DNA of 64,000 bases from Neocallimastix lanati (nom. inval.) (GCA_016946835.1 JACVTC010000087.1:305001-369000); one strand, 5' to 3'. Shown: positions 1-13,299, counted from the first letter of the stretch. Notes: generated by a model from the letters alone, not told the origin. Made by a program: numbers and translations.

Positions 1-205
1 ATATACTCTATAATAATATTTAATATATATATATATAATATATTTATAAATTTTTAAAATTAATATATAATTTTTTTTTTTTTTTTTTTTTTTAATTATT
101 TAAAAAAAGCAATAAACAAACAACAACAGCAACAATAATAAATAAATAAATAATAATAATAATAATAATAATAATAATTATAATTTAATTTTAAATTAAT
201 ATTAC

Positions 206-375
206 TGTGTTCCATCTCCTCTAACATAGAAATTAGAATCTAAATAACGATCTTTCTTAAATCTTAATTGAGCTAAATCTGAATAATTCAATTTTTATTA
301 TTATTATTATATATATTATTAGTAATCATAATTATAAATACTATTTGAAATAATAATAATAACAATAACAACAAC

Positions 376-430
<55 letters not shown>

Positions 431-566
431 TTTTTGTTTTATTTTTATTTTTATTTTTATATTTTTTTTTAAATATTAATTAATATTACCATAACGTCCA
501 TAATCTCTGAATAAAACATAACCTCCTGGTTTTAACATCTTTTATTTATATAATAAAATATTATGT

Positions 567-613
<47 letters not shown>

Positions 614-989
614 TTTATGTTGATATTATTACTGTTATCATAAATTATTGATTTAATCTTTTGATTTTTATATTGTTTATTTTATTTTACTTTACTTTAT
701 TTTTATTTTTATTTTTGTTTTATCTCTATTATATTTTTTTTATTGAAAAATATTTTATGAATTAACTAATTAATTATACCTTTTGTAAATTATTGCATGC
801 TTTTTCCCATTTATCTGGATTAAGGGCAGAAAGAACGAAAATACATATACAAATATCTAAACTATGTGGTTCAATGCATTCTGGTATATCATCTGCTGTA
901 ATATCATATACAAAGGCTTTACAATTTTTATTGTTATAATTTGGATTACTCTTTTTGAATATAATTTACAATTATTTCATGTATTATAA

Positions 990-1060
<71 letters not shown>

Positions 1061-2327
1061 CAATATTATTATTATTATTATTATTATTTAAATATATGTA
1101 TATTTACATATTATATAATATTGAAGTTATAATTAATTATTAAATAATATTTTATTACTATTACTATTATTATTTTATTTTTTATTTTTTTATTTTTTAT
1201 TTTTTATTTTTTTATTTTTTATTTTTTTATTTTTTATTTTTTATTTTTTATTTTATTTTATTTTATTTTATTTAATTTTATTTTATTTAATTTTATTATG
1301 TATTTTTACCTTAACAATATCAACTGCAACCTTTGAAAAATCAGCAGCATAAATAAATAAATTTGGATTTTCACTCTCTTCTAATATTGGAAAAACAGTA
1401 TTTCCTGCACCACATCCAATTTCAAAAATCTTGAAAGGTTCATTACCCTTAATTTCAAAGAGTTCTGGAAATTCAGTTCTTAACCAATGTCTATCTTTGA
1501 AAAATTTATTGGTATTTTTGGTATAAAATTCATTCCAATATTCATTTGCATTTAAGTCATATTTTTCTAATGTTGAAAACAATAATTATTTATTGTTTTA
1601 TAAATATATATATATAAATGTATTTATATGTATATTAAATAATTATTTATTGTTAAATTTTTCGGCATGAAGAAATATAATTTTATATTTCTTGAAATTT
1701 TAAAAATATTTTATATCCATATACATTAAAATATATATTATTTATGATAATAATGATTATTTGTTTTATAATACTTTTCATTTCTGAATCTACTGGATTT
1801 AATTTTTGTTTTTTAACAATTTCTTTTGCTTCTTCTTCTTGTTTTTCATCCCATTCTGCATTATCCCTTTAATAATATTATTATAATAATATAAAATAAA
1901 ATAATTTTTGTTGTTGATTTAAATTTAAAAGATAATGAATTTTCAAGAAATTTTAATAAATTATAATGAATAAAGAAAATTAAATTAATTTTTAATTAAA
2001 ATACTTTTTAATAATATATATTTATACTTTATAGATAGTAAATAAAAGGATTTTTTTTAAAAAAAAAAGTATTATTTTAATAAATTAATACCAGGCGTTA
2101 TAGTCAAATACTTTGCTTTCATCTTTCAATATTCTTGAACCAAATTTATCTAAAGAACTTGTTGTTTTTTTTCTCTTACTATTATTTTCAGTAGTTGTAT
2201 TTTCATTTTGATTTTGATTTTCAGAATTATCGGTTTTACTTTCAGTTTCTAATTTATCAATTTTTTCATTTGAAATTTCATTATTATTTTCTTTTAATTT
2301 TTTAACTTCTTTAGTATTCAAATCACT

Positions 2328-2330
<3 letters not shown>
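206..2330 (-). CDS. METTL2/Trm140-like tRNA m3C methyltransferase (partial, 3' end outside window)
   Basis: Six exons on the minus strand: 2330-2092, 1866-1775, 1566-1310, 950-780, 538-490 and 278-206, all with GT/AG borders and consistent phase. They give about 293 residues before the gene leaves the window. After a charged, Asn-rich N-terminus comes the family signature FGSRILKD...[16 protein letters not shown], then EYWNEFY and FFKDRHWL. The S-adenosylmethionine motif I is EIGCGAGN, followed by [24 protein letters not shown] and the C-terminal [15 protein letters not shown] and FYVRGDGT. This order is that of METTL2 / yeast Trm140, which methylates N3 of C32 in the anticodon loop of some tRNAs. 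The last exons (expected to begin near a VYFF-type strand) lie left of position 1. The start ATG at 2330 follows a poly(T)/poly(A) tract. Family assignment is strong; substrate specificity is inferred. Confidence 0.9.
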
Positions 2331-2363
<33 letters not shown>

Positions 2364-3608
2364 TAAAATAATAATCCTTTTAATTAATATATAAAAAAAA
2401 ATTAAAGTTTCAAAAAAAAGAAAAAAAAAATTTAAATAATTATTTGATATTATATTATTATTTTTACTTTTGATTGGAGAAAAATGATGATTTCTTTAAT
2501 TAATTAATTAATATAGATTTAATTTTTTTTTTTTATTTTTTTATATAATTATTATTATTAAAAAATTAAATTAGATTTAATATAAAAAATATAAAAATTT
2601 AAAAAATATAAAAGATATGAAATTTTAAAATGAAAGATCCTTTATTTTTATTTATATTTAATATCAAAAATAATATTAAATGCCTCATTTATTATAATTT
2701 AGTTATTTTATTTTATTTATCTTTATATTATTTATTCTTTTTTATTTTTTCTGGTTTTTGTGTTGCTTCATTTTTTTACTATAAATTATTTTACATTTTT
2801 TAATTTATTTTATATTCAAGATATTAAAAAACAAACATGATTATTTTTCCAAGTATTATTTAATCTATGAAGTATTATTTTTTATAATTAAAATTTGTAA
2901 AGTGTTTATTAATTTCGATGTTGAAAATTACTATGGTTCATTAATTTATATTTCATGTCAAGTAACTTAAAATTATATTAATAATAAATCTTTTAAACTT
3001 TACTTATAAAATATATATTAATATATATATTTTAAATCTAAAAAAAATAAAAAGCTATATATATATTTAAATTTTATTTTTGTTTTTTTAAAAAAATATT
3101 GAAGATAAAAAAAAGCATAATACATCTAAAATCTAAAATATTAATAACCGCTTTTTTTTTTTTTTTTTTTTAATACATATATATATATTTTTGATATGAA
3201 GTTTATTCATATTTCCATGAATGATAACAAATCTGTTCAAGTTCATAGTTTAAAATAGGTTATGGTTATTAATTATTTTATAAACTCTAATCTATCATTT
3301 AATAATAATAATTATAAAATTTTTTTATCTTTTTTATACGATTTTTTTATATAAATTTTATAATTTTATAAATGTTATTTAAATATCATAGTTTAAGTAG
3401 TATTATTTAAATATTATTTTAACAATCTTATTATTATTTATCCATTTTTATTTTTTTATTACCTTTTTATTTGCTTTATATAGTTTTGTTATTTAAAAAG
3501 TTTTTAATTTTTTTTCTACATTGTTTTATTATAAAATATTTATATTAATTCTTTATTATTAATTACAATTTAAAATTTATTATATATATAATGTTTGTTT
3601 TTAATTTT

Positions 3609-3661
<53 letters not shown>

Positions 3662-4217
3662 AAAATAATAAAAACATCTGGAAATTTTAAAATATTTAAT
3701 AATACAATAGAATTAGTGAAAAGTTAATTTATATCTATCCACTCAATTTTCATTTAATATTTATATAAATATATATATATATATTTTTATTTATTATATC
3801 AAAAAAGAGAAATATAAGACTATATATATTAAAGTATTTTATAGTTCGTACATCTAATATATTAAGTGTTTTATAAATAAATATTTAATATGTATAGTAT
3901 ACTATTATAATATCTTTCTTTCTTTTTTGATTTTTAATGCTATTTATAAAATAATTAATAACATGTAAATAATTATTTTAAAATTAAATTATGTATATTA
4001 TCTATGATTATTTATTAATTTTATACTTCATTATGTATATTTTTATATATTTTTTTAAAAAAAAATAAAAAAATTCCATTTTATAAATTTCAAAAATTAA
4101 AGTAAAATATATGGATATTTAAATTCTTTATCAATTTTTATCTATTTATTTATTTTTATTTTTATTTTTTATTTTTTAAATTGCATTCTTTCGCTATAAT
4201 TAATAAATATAAGCACA
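2331..4217. other. Intergenic spacer between divergent METTL2-like and RBM26/27-like copy 1
   Basis: No coding potential is seen. The spacer has homopolymer T and A runs (for example 3610-3656) and AT dinucleotide runs. From about 3430 onward it is similar to the sequence upstream of the second RBM26/27-like copy (from about 16270), so the left edge of the segmental duplication lies here. The two flanking genes are divergently transcribed, so both promoters must be inside this stretch; no discrete promoter motif could be recognised in such AT-rich DNA. Confidence 0.6.
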
Positions 4218-5324
4218 ATGATAATAGAAGACGATAAGAAGGAATTACTTAAACAACATTTAATTTCAATTTTGGAACCAATGTAACTTTAAAATCTTTA
4301 ATAATATTTATATATATATGTTAATATTTTATTGTATATATTTTATTATTTTTATATATTTTAATATTAATAATATGTAAATTTTATATGGAGAAAATAT
4401 ATATATAGATATATTTAATTTAATGATCTTTTAAAATAATATTTAAAATTAATTAAATATTCGAAATTTGTTTATACTTTTTAAAATCTTTTTTTATTTA
4501 TTTATTTATTTATTTATTATTATTTTTTTCTATTTAAATAAATAAACATATATGTGTATATATAAAATAAGATTTATATTTTATGCTAACTATTAATGAA
4601 TAATTTATATAATTAACATAATTTAGCTGTGATGCCGATCCAGACACTTTAGGTATATTATTTTTTTTAAACTGTTGTAAACATACTTAATATAATTGGT
4701 ATACTAAACAATAATATATAATATATATATTTATATATATTTTTTTAAAATAAAATTATAGCTGATTATGTTATTGCTCTACTTTCACCAGATATTCCTG
4801 ATAAGGAATTAAAAAATTTAATTAATAGTCAATTAGAAGAATTTCTAAAATCTGGTAATATTTCTTATTTAATATTTAAATAAGAATTTAAAAATAATTT
4901 GTAATATATAAATTATATTTATGTAATAATAATATTATTAAAAATATTTCATTATGAAATTAAATATTTTTTATTATAGAAACCGAAAATTTCGTTAATC
5001 AATTATTTAAAATTATCGAAACTAAATCATATCTTCCTGGATATTCAAATAATAATAATGAAGAAAAGTCTTCAGATTTAAAACGTTCTCGAGATGATGC
5101 AGAGGAACAAAAAGAAGATAGTGATCAATCCGACGATGATAGAAATTTCAAACATAAAAGAATCACAAAAGATAATAAGTCTTCTTCTCATTCAACAAAA
5201 CCAGAACATGAAGAACAAACACAACCTCCAAATAAAAAAAATAGAACAGAAAATAAATTAAATAATAAATCCTCTAATAGAGAACAAAATGATAATATAC
5301 ATCAAAATAATAATAATAATAATC

Positions 5325-5369
<45 letters not shown>

Positions 5370-5854
5370 GAAATTCATATCAAAGGAATAATTCACAGGA
5401 AAAGAGAATCCATAATTCAAATAATGATAACAAACTTGGAAAAAGAAGAAGAAATGAACATGATACAGATAATTCAAAAGGAAATGGAAAATTCATACGT
5501 AATCATAATGATACTAATGAGGAGGGAAGAAACAATTATAAAAATAATAATAATTACCGTCAAAATCAACAAATGAGTAATAACAATATGAATAATAATA
5601 TGAATAATATAAATAATAATATGAGTATGAATAATAATATGAATAATAATATGACTAACATGAATAACATGAATAACATGAATAATATGAATAATATGAA
5701 TAATATGAATATGAATATGAATAATCAAAATTTTGGTTATTTAAATAATATTAATACTAATGGTAATATGTGGTTTAATCAAAATAATCAAAATATGTCT
5801 ACCATGCAAAATAATCAAAATAGATTCCGTAATAGAAATTCACAACCATTTAGA

Positions 5855-5912
<58 letters not shown>

Positions 5913-6828
5913 GTAATATTAATAATAATAATGGAATGCACATAAGACAAAGATGTATAGATTATGATGGTTAGTAAAACCTACTAATAACTTTATTATT
6001 ACTTAATCTATCTATATATATATATTTATATAAATATATATAAATATAAATATATAAATAAATTTTTTTAAATTATATATATATATTTATTATTCAATAT
6101 TTATTAATATTTATAATATATATATATATATTTATTAATTGAAATATCAATAATATAATCGATTTTATGTTTCTATAATAGAAAAAGGTTATTGTTTAAG
6201 AGGTAATATGTGTCCATTTGATCATGGAATGGACAGAATTGTTGTTGATGAATTGGGAAACCCTAATAATATGATTAATAATAATATTCCACCAAGAATG
6301 ATGCAAGGAATGAATCAAAATAATTTTAATAATCCATTTATGAATGGAAATAATATGTTTGATAATGAAAATTCATATTGTAAGTTAATTATCTTTTAAA
6401 GGAAAATAAAATAAAATAAAATAAAATAAAATAAAATTAAATAAAATAAAATAAAATAAAATAAAATAGAATAAATAAAATAAAATAAAATAAAACAAGA
6501 TAAATGATAAACATTTATCTATATAATAAATAATCTATAATATCATATTATATCATATTATATTATGATGTATATTGTTATATTATATTTTATTATATCA
6601 TATCAAATATATAGTACTTTTTACTAAATTATTTATTGTTTATTATTTTTTTATTTTTGTATTTCTGTATTTATTATATATATATATATATATATATATT
6701 ATTTATTTATTTATCTTGTTTTATTTTTGATAGTGAATACTGAAGGTTATGATCCTGAACAACCATCCTATAAATCAAATGTCGGTCCAGTACAGTGGGG
6801 AAATCAATTCAATGATAATAATACTACC

Positions 6829-6887
<59 letters not shown>

Positions 6888-8411
6888 ACAAAATGAAGAT
6901 CAGAATCTTTCGAATCAATCAAATAATGAAAATATAAATCATGATGGAAGTAATCATAATTCAACAAATAGTAGAGGCAGAAGTGGACGAGGTAGAGGTA
7001 GAGGTAGAGGTGGATTTGGTTTTAATAGACATAGATCATCATCAGTGAAGCATCCTATATTAAATATAGAAAATATACCCCCAGAATATTTTGCTATTGA
7101 TAAAATTAATAATTATTTCAAAAAATTTGGTACCATTATAAACATAAATCTTAATCCAAGACATTATAAAGCTACTATTCAATTTAGTCAGTATAGTGAA
7201 GCCAATCAAGCCTACAATAGTCCAGATCCAATTTTCGGAAATCGATTTGTTAAATTGTATTGGGCTAAGATAGAACCTGAAGAAAATGAAAATTCAATAT
7301 CAAATGAAAATGATGATAATACCAATGTTAATACCAATGCCAATGCCAATGCCAATGCCAATTCAATATCAAGGGAAGAAGAAAAAGAAAAACAAGAAGC
7401 AGCAACTCCTCTCTCATCAGAAGAAATGGATCAAATAAATAAAATGAAAAAATCCATGATTAGTAAACAATTGGAGAAACAAAAAACATTTATGAAACAA
7501 GTTGAAAATCCCGACCTTACTAAACTGGAAAAGGAAGAAATTTTAAATAATATTAAATTGATTGCTGAATCTGTAAAACACATTATGAATGCATCACCTC
7601 AACATATTAAAATACTGGCTGGTAATATATTACAACAACCAAAAGAATCAAATAATAAATCTGAACATTCAATAACTGCTGATACCAATGTTACTACTAC
7701 CACAAAATCAACTGAAGAAAATGATAAAGAAAAGAGCTCTACCGAATTAACACCGGAGGAACAATCTTTAAAAGAGAAAGTAGAATCCTTAAAAGCTGAG
7801 GTAAATTTTTTTAATATAATATAAGTCTATTTTTTAATATCTATTTTTTATTATAAATAGTCTTATGAAATAAAAAAAAAAATAAATAAAAAAAAAAAAA
7901 AAAAAAAGATAATACATAAAAAATAAAAATAAAATTATTTAATTATATATTTACTTTAAATATTATATATTTATATATTTATATATAATTTATTAATATA
8001 TTATTTATTTATATTATTGTTATTATTTTCATTATAATAAATATAATATACACTTATTATCATAATCATATATTATAATTTATTTATTAAAATTACATAA
8101 ATTATAAAAAAAAAAAAAAAAAAAAGGCACAATCTCTTGGAATTGATCCTTCATCTCTAACATCAGCTACCACTACCACTGTCTCTTCTACTCTTTCACT
8201 AAGGGGAAGAGGTGGTTATCGCGCCCGTGCTAGAGGTATATATCCATGGGCAAGAGGAGGTAGATCTTTTAAATTAGATAATCGTCCTACTAAATTATTA
8301 ATTAAAGGTTTTTCTAAAGAAAATCAATCTACCGTTAAACATCATTTTGAAGTAATTATTTTTTTTACAATTTTTTTTTTTATTTATATTACTTAGATTT
8401 ACTTCCTTCCT

Positions 8412-8454
<43 letters not shown>

Positions 8455-9221
8455 AAAATTAAAATAAAAATAAAAATAAAAATTATTGGAATAGAAATAT
8501 ATATATATCATATAAATTAATTTATATCTAATTTATCTAATTTATCTAACAAATTTAACCTTTCTTTCTTATTATATATATAATATTTTAGTTATTTGGT
8601 TTAATAGAAAATTATTATTTAAGTAAGGATGGTCTCTCAGCTATCGTTCATTATCAAACTCGTCGTGAAGCAGAACAAGTAAAAATCATAATCATATCAA
8701 AAAAAATAAAAATTATTTTATTATATTTTATATATATATTTTAAACAATAATAATATAATTTATTTATTTATTAATTTATTTATTATATATTAATTTTTA
8801 ATTAATTATTAACTAATAATAATAATTATAATTATAATTTTAATAAATAATTATATACTTATATTTATATTTATTTATTATATATATTATTTATAATTGA
8901 AAGGCCCTTGCTTACGGTAAAAAAGTAGAAGGAATAAATGATACACTTGAACTATCGTGGTTTACCGAAACCCCAGATCCAAATCTTTATGAAGTTTCAA
9001 CACCATCTAGTACAACACCCGTTGGTGCCTCTAATGCTGTAGCTGAAGCATTAGCTCAATTAGCCAATAAAATTAACAAAATAAATAATCCAGAGAATAA
9101 AGCCCTCGCAAATCTATCCTCCACCTTAGAAAATCTAAATAAATCAGCAACAGAAAATAAAGTCACATCTGAAATAAATAATGAAACTGAAGAAAAGAAA
9201 AAAGAAGAAAATTCCATATAA
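4218..9221 (+). CDS. RBM26/27-like RNA-binding protein, copy 1 (PWI-like, CCCH zinc finger, two RRMs)
   Basis: Nine exons: 4218-4282, 4627-4652, 4762-4854, 4980-5969, 6182-6379, 6734-7800, 8127-8351, 8592-8678 and 8904-9221, totalling 3069 nt and 1022 residues with unbroken phase. The N-terminus reads LKQHLISILEPICDADP, then LADYVIALLSPDIPDKEL, the PWI-like fold of RBM26/RBM27. A long basic, Asn/Met-rich linker follows. The CCCH finger is C387-x8-C396-x5-C402-x3-H406 with MCPFDHG. Next come an arginine/glycine stretch (about 538-553), RRM1 (about 564-636), an acidic and probably coiled-coil linker, and RRM2 (about 866-940, LLIKGF...AIVHYQ). Known relatives are nuclear and act with the poly(A)-tail exosome-targeting (PAXT) machinery in RNA decay; the same role here is inferred. 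A near-identical second copy lies 12.9 kb downstream. Poly-Asn runs are coded by near-pure AAT. Confidence 0.9.
6405..6497. repeat. (AAAAT)n pentanucleotide repeat in intron 5 of RBM26/27-like copy 1
   Basis: Runs of AAAAT with a few interruptions sit just after the donor of exon 5. The same tract in the second copy (about 19207-19290) is slightly shorter, as expected for replication slippage since duplication. Confidence 0.85.
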
Positions 9222-9444
9222 TTTATTATTATTATTTAACTTTTTTTGGAAAGTTAAATAAATTAATGATAATAAAAGTAATTCTAATAATTTTATTAAT
9301 TTAATAATAAATATTACATAATAAAAAAAAAAAAAAAAAAAAAAACTCAAATAAATTTATTAATATTATTATTATTATTATTATTATTATAAAGTTTATA
9401 TTAAAAACTAACGAAAAAACAAAGACTAAAAAAACTATTATTTA

Positions 9445-9494
<50 letters not shown>

Positions 9495-9681
9495 TTTATT
9501 TTATTTTTTATTTTTTCTTTTATCTATTTTTCATTTATTTTTTTATCTTTTTTCCTATTTTATTTAATATTTATTAATAAATCCAATGAAATAAAGATTA
9601 AAATTAATTAAAATAATAATAATAATAATAATAATAATAATTATTCCAATTATTTCAAAGAAAAAATATACAATATTTTAC

Positions 9682-9715
<34 letters not shown>

Positions 9716-10159
9716 GTTATTACGTATTAATATAAATAATATATATTCATTTATTTTTTTTATATATTTTTATATTTATTACATATAAATTTTTTATAAT
9801 ATTGTTCTAATTCTGAATATATTTTTTTTTTTAAACTTTTTTTATTTTTTAATTTTTATTTTTACTTATATTTCATTCATTCTCACACTATCTATTTTAA
9901 AGATGTTACTTTTAGGTTTTATTATTTTTTTATTTATTAGGAAAGGAAAATTCCCGTATAGTACAACTTGCCGAAATACATAGTTACATAGTATTTCTGA
10001 CCTTTTTTATTTTTTATTTATTAACTTTTATTTTAATTTTTAATTTAAAATGTACTATTCACCTACATGTATTTTTTATAATAAAATTAATAAATTTATG
10101 GAAGTGAATTCTCTTCTCTGTCAAAAAAAAAAAAAAATTTCATACACTCTTTTTCAATT

Positions 10160-10193
<34 letters not shown>

Positions 10194-10560
10194 TCACTTT
10201 TACAATTATATAAGCTTTTAATATTATAATTTAAAAGTATAATTTTTTTATATATTATTCATATATACATATTTTTATTTTTTATTTTATTTTTTTTTTT
10301 TTAACTTTCTCTTAGTTTTCTATTATTAAAATAAATATAAAAAAAATAAAAAAAAAATTAAAATAAAAATTATATTATATGAATAATAAAACAAATTAAA
10401 AAAAAAATTAACCATAATAATTTTATATTTCTATCTTATTGTATATATTAATTAACACCTAATTCAATACTTTTATTTTTATTATAATTTTAAATATTAA
10501 TTAGTATATTATAAATAAATAGAATATATTACAATAATATATAATCATACTTATTTAATT
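9222..10560. other. 3' flank of RBM26/27-like copy 1, including a copy-specific segment
   Basis: No gene is visible. Poly(T)/poly(A) tracts dominate. Roughly 9895-10135 (containing GGAAAATTCCCGTATAG) is less AT-rich and is missing at the corresponding place in unit 2, although the sequences on both sides align. It is therefore an insertion in unit 1 or a deletion from unit 2. Confidence 0.6.
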
Positions 10561-10979
10561 AACAACATAGCTTTTTGATATTAATAATAATATAAGCATA
10601 TATTGCTAATATATGTATATTTATGCTATGTTTATGCTAAAACTATGCATGTGTATGATTGTATTTTTATTTTATTTTATTTTTTTTTTTTTTTATTTAT
10701 TTTTTGATGAATTTGCATATTATTTTAGCATAGTTTCAGCATCAAAACCCTATATAATACAATAATATAATTTAAAAAATTTTATAATCCTATTTTATAT
10801 TATTGTTATTAAATTGTGTATTTAATATAATAAAATATGTATGTTTCACCAAACGTAATTTTTATGAATATAAAAATATTTAATAATGTATTATTATTAA
10901 AAAATCACGTTCTTTTATAAAAATAGATTTTAGTGAAAAATAAATATTTATTTATGCTATGGTTTTTTGTCAGATTAAG

Positions 10980-11690
10980 AGTCTCAGTGACTCTCTAATG
11001 TTTTTAGATATATTTATTTTTAATAATTTATTTTTCAAATTGTTAATGTTGTAATGGCCTAAACGTCTATGCTATAAATCGATTCTATCAACCTTTGATA
11101 AACGTGATAGATGCATAAAGGCCATGTTAGGGGTTGATATTTCTCTAAAGTTTAATCCTTTACTTTGCCTCCATATATTGAAAATATTTTGATTGTTTGG
11201 ATAAATGTTGACAATTCTACTGAGGTGTTGGTTATATATAGTGCAGTACATTTTGTTATTATGATTAAAAAAAATGATTTTGTAGTGTTGTTTTATAAGC
11301 TGTGTTACCGAGATGATGTTTTTAGCGATGTTAGGTACATAATAAATATTTTTTAAAGTGATTTTATTGTCATTTATAAAACTGGTGAGGTAGTGTCCGC
11401 GAATTGTTGATGAAATTAGCTTTCCATTTGGAAGAGCAATTTTTTCATTGATTGTTTGAATATTTGAAAGTAAATTAAACGATTTAGTAATATTCACGGA
11501 AGACCCGGAATTGAAGATCCCATTTAAAATATCATTTCCTTCTGCATTTTTATATTCATTATTTGAGATATTTCTTGATTCTGTTATAACGTATCTTAGA
11601 AAAATGCAGTTACTTGAACTATAGTCCTTAAAAAGATATTTGGAGTTAGTTATCTTTTCTATAATGCACATAAACATCAACTAAATCTAG
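10980..11690 (-). pseudogene. Ty1/copia fragment B: protease plus GAG-pre-integrase remnant
   Basis: A frame open over about 200 codons (11680-11072) contains GIFNSGSSVNITKS, corresponding to the copia protease motif D-S-G-A-S-x-x-I-T with the catalytic Asp changed to Asn. Then come IALPNGKLI, LKNIYYVPNIAKNIISVTQL (the usual link to GAG-pre-integrase) and, after a stop, RLGHYNINNLKNKL, the H-x-R-L-G-H-type pre-integrase motif. The fragment ends near 10980. It is not the continuation of the longer copia element, since that element has its own protease at about 14960; it is therefore a second insertion. Host cells have no evident use for it. Confidence 0.8.
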
Positions 11691-12180
11691 GAAAGCTTTT
11701 ATTTTATCAGATATAAATTATTAATATCTCTGGAATCCCATGTCAAGAAAAAACATCATTTAAAAATCTAATGACAATTTATGGTTCTTTTTTGGCTAAT
11801 GCCTCAACTTCCACCCATTTTGTTAAATAATCCTTAAGTACTATTATATATTTATTATCTCTGGAAGAATCGTATAAAGATCCAACTAAATCCAATCGTA
11901 CCCACGGTGTAGCTAAATCTTCTGTAAAAAAATCGGTGGTTGTGGTTTACATAATGGACATACATGACATGATTTAATAAACAATCTGATATACCTGTTT
12001 ATGCCTATCAGATAATAGTTTCTTTTCAAATGATGATAGGTTTTAAAGTTTCCTTCATATCCTAAACAGTGAGCTTTACTAATAAGTTCCTATTTTTCAT
12101 TATCATTAAATATTACTTTTTTTAATACTTTACTATCTTTATAATATTGTATTCCATCAATTGATACAAATTTTTAGTTT
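11690..12180 (-). pseudogene. Ty3/gypsy-type integrase remnant
   Basis: Reading the minus strand with stops ignored gives FVSIDGIQYYKDSKVLKKVI, the usual lead-in. Next is an HHCC-like segment, AHCLGYEGNFKTYHHLKRNYY and later IKSCHVCPLC. The catalytic-core start is VRLDLVGSLYDSSRDNKYI, then VLKDYLTKWVEVEALAKKEP and, after a stop, FLNDVFS-stop-HGIPEIL. This order (D-x-x-G-P, then TKW-E, then RHGxP) is that of chromovirus/gypsy-class integrases and not of copia, which identifies a second element family in this interval. In-frame stops make it non-functional. The 12180-12600 part upstream has a partly open frame with no recognisable motif. Confidence 0.8.
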
Positions 12181-12689
12181 ATTATTTTTTTTAGAAATCA
12201 TTTTAAATTTCAGTATAATTAACATATAAACTTCTTAATGATATTCTTCCCGAATATTATTGACGATTTCTTGAATTTTTGAAAATTTGATATCATAATC
12301 AATATATTCGCTTAATTTAGAATTATAATTTTTACTTCTTTCAGTTGTTAACATAATCGGAATATATTTTAAATTAGAATTAAGGAGTAAAATATTATTA
12401 TTGTTATTACATATGGTAATATCTTTATTTAATTCATATTTATAATATTTTTCATTATAATTAGTAGTATTGATCGAATCTTTGTTTAATTTATTATTAT
12501 AAAAATTACAATAGATATTATTTTCAAAAATAAAATTTTCTGAAAAATCATTAATATTTATGTTTGAAAAAATTTTTCAGTATAAAATAGACAAACAAAT
12601 GATCAAATATTTTTAATTCATCTTTATACATAGAATTATTATCGTTTTTATTATTATAATTACTTTCTGACAGTAATATATTTACAATA

Positions 12690-13020
12690 ATTTGTAAACG
12701 TGAATTACATTAAATAATTTAATTTACAAAATAAATTAATGTATTAAAGATATTTATCTTATGATTTAAAGATTTGAAGAACATACATGATTCTGATTTA
12801 AGTTGATTGAATCCATTATCACTAATGAATTTGGAAACTGTTTTATACCATTGTCTTTCTGATTGTTGAATGCCATATAGCACCTTGTTTAATTTCCAAT
12901 ACTATTTGTCGTATCTAAGTCGGCATTTAAATATGATAATTTAATGTCATGTTGATATATATTTCAACTTAACGTAGCGGCTAGAGAATTGATGAATTTT
13001 AAACTTTCAAAATTTAGCAT
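12690..13020 (-). pseudogene. Ty1/copia reverse transcriptase remnant (central part)
   Basis: The minus-strand translation gives LNFESLKFINSLAATLS-stop-NIYQHDIKLSYLNADLD, then WKLNKVLYGIQQSERQWYK and GFNQLKSESCMFFK. These match the copia RT order up to just before the catalytic YVDD box. At that place the sequence reads LIYFVN-stop, so the aspartate pair is gone. The preceding N-terminal RT segment is not upstream on this strand but lies adjacent in the opposite orientation (13020-13220, plus strand). Confidence 0.8.
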
Positions 13021-13220
13021 TGGAGAATAAGTTAAGTAAAGAGGAATTAAATAACTTATGTAGTAACAAATCTATGACTTTTGTTCATAATACACTCAAT
13101 AATAAATCAATAATAAGTACAAAATGGGTATTCTCTACAAAAAGAGACAAAAATAGTAATATATCTAAGTATAAAGCTCGTCTGATTACCGTGAATTTAT
13201 ACAAAAATATGGTACAATCC
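13020..13220 (+). pseudogene. Inverted N-terminal piece of copia reverse transcriptase
   Basis: On the plus strand the frame from 13020 contains KSIISTKWVFSTKRDKNSN followed by ISKYKARLI, the start of copia RT, then a degraded continuation. In an intact element this precedes the TLNFESLK block, which here starts at 13020 on the minus strand. The two halves therefore meet head to head at about 13020. All other modules of the element are on the minus strand. Confidence 0.75.
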
Positions 13221-13299
13221 ATTTTTCTTTATTCTTACTATTACTTGCTTGGTAAAAAATTTAATGGATTGTCCAGTTTAATGGAGTGAATGGATGAAT

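Larger units (their letters stand above)
3430..10440 (+). repeat. Segmental duplication, unit 1 (about 7.0 kb, carries RBM26/27-like copy 1)
   Basis: This stretch and 16270-23000 match in direct orientation in exons, introns and flanks. Left similarity begins around TATTATTTATCCATTTTTAT (3432 and 16278). Right similarity ends around the CTTTCTCTT(A/T)GTTTTC stretch near 10310 and 22865 and the following AT-rich tail. Differences are mostly in homopolymers, trinucleotide runs and a few indels. Boundaries are approximate because the flanks are low complexity. Confidence 0.85.

Noticed and set aside
955-1143. Open frame of mostly Ile and Leu codons
   Set aside because: It is a frame through (AAT)n/(ATT)n intronic DNA of the METTL2-like gene; no natural protein signature.
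13020-13289. Independent plus-strand host gene
   Set aside because: Its sequence is the copia RT N-terminus and it adjoins the rest of RT on the opposite strand.
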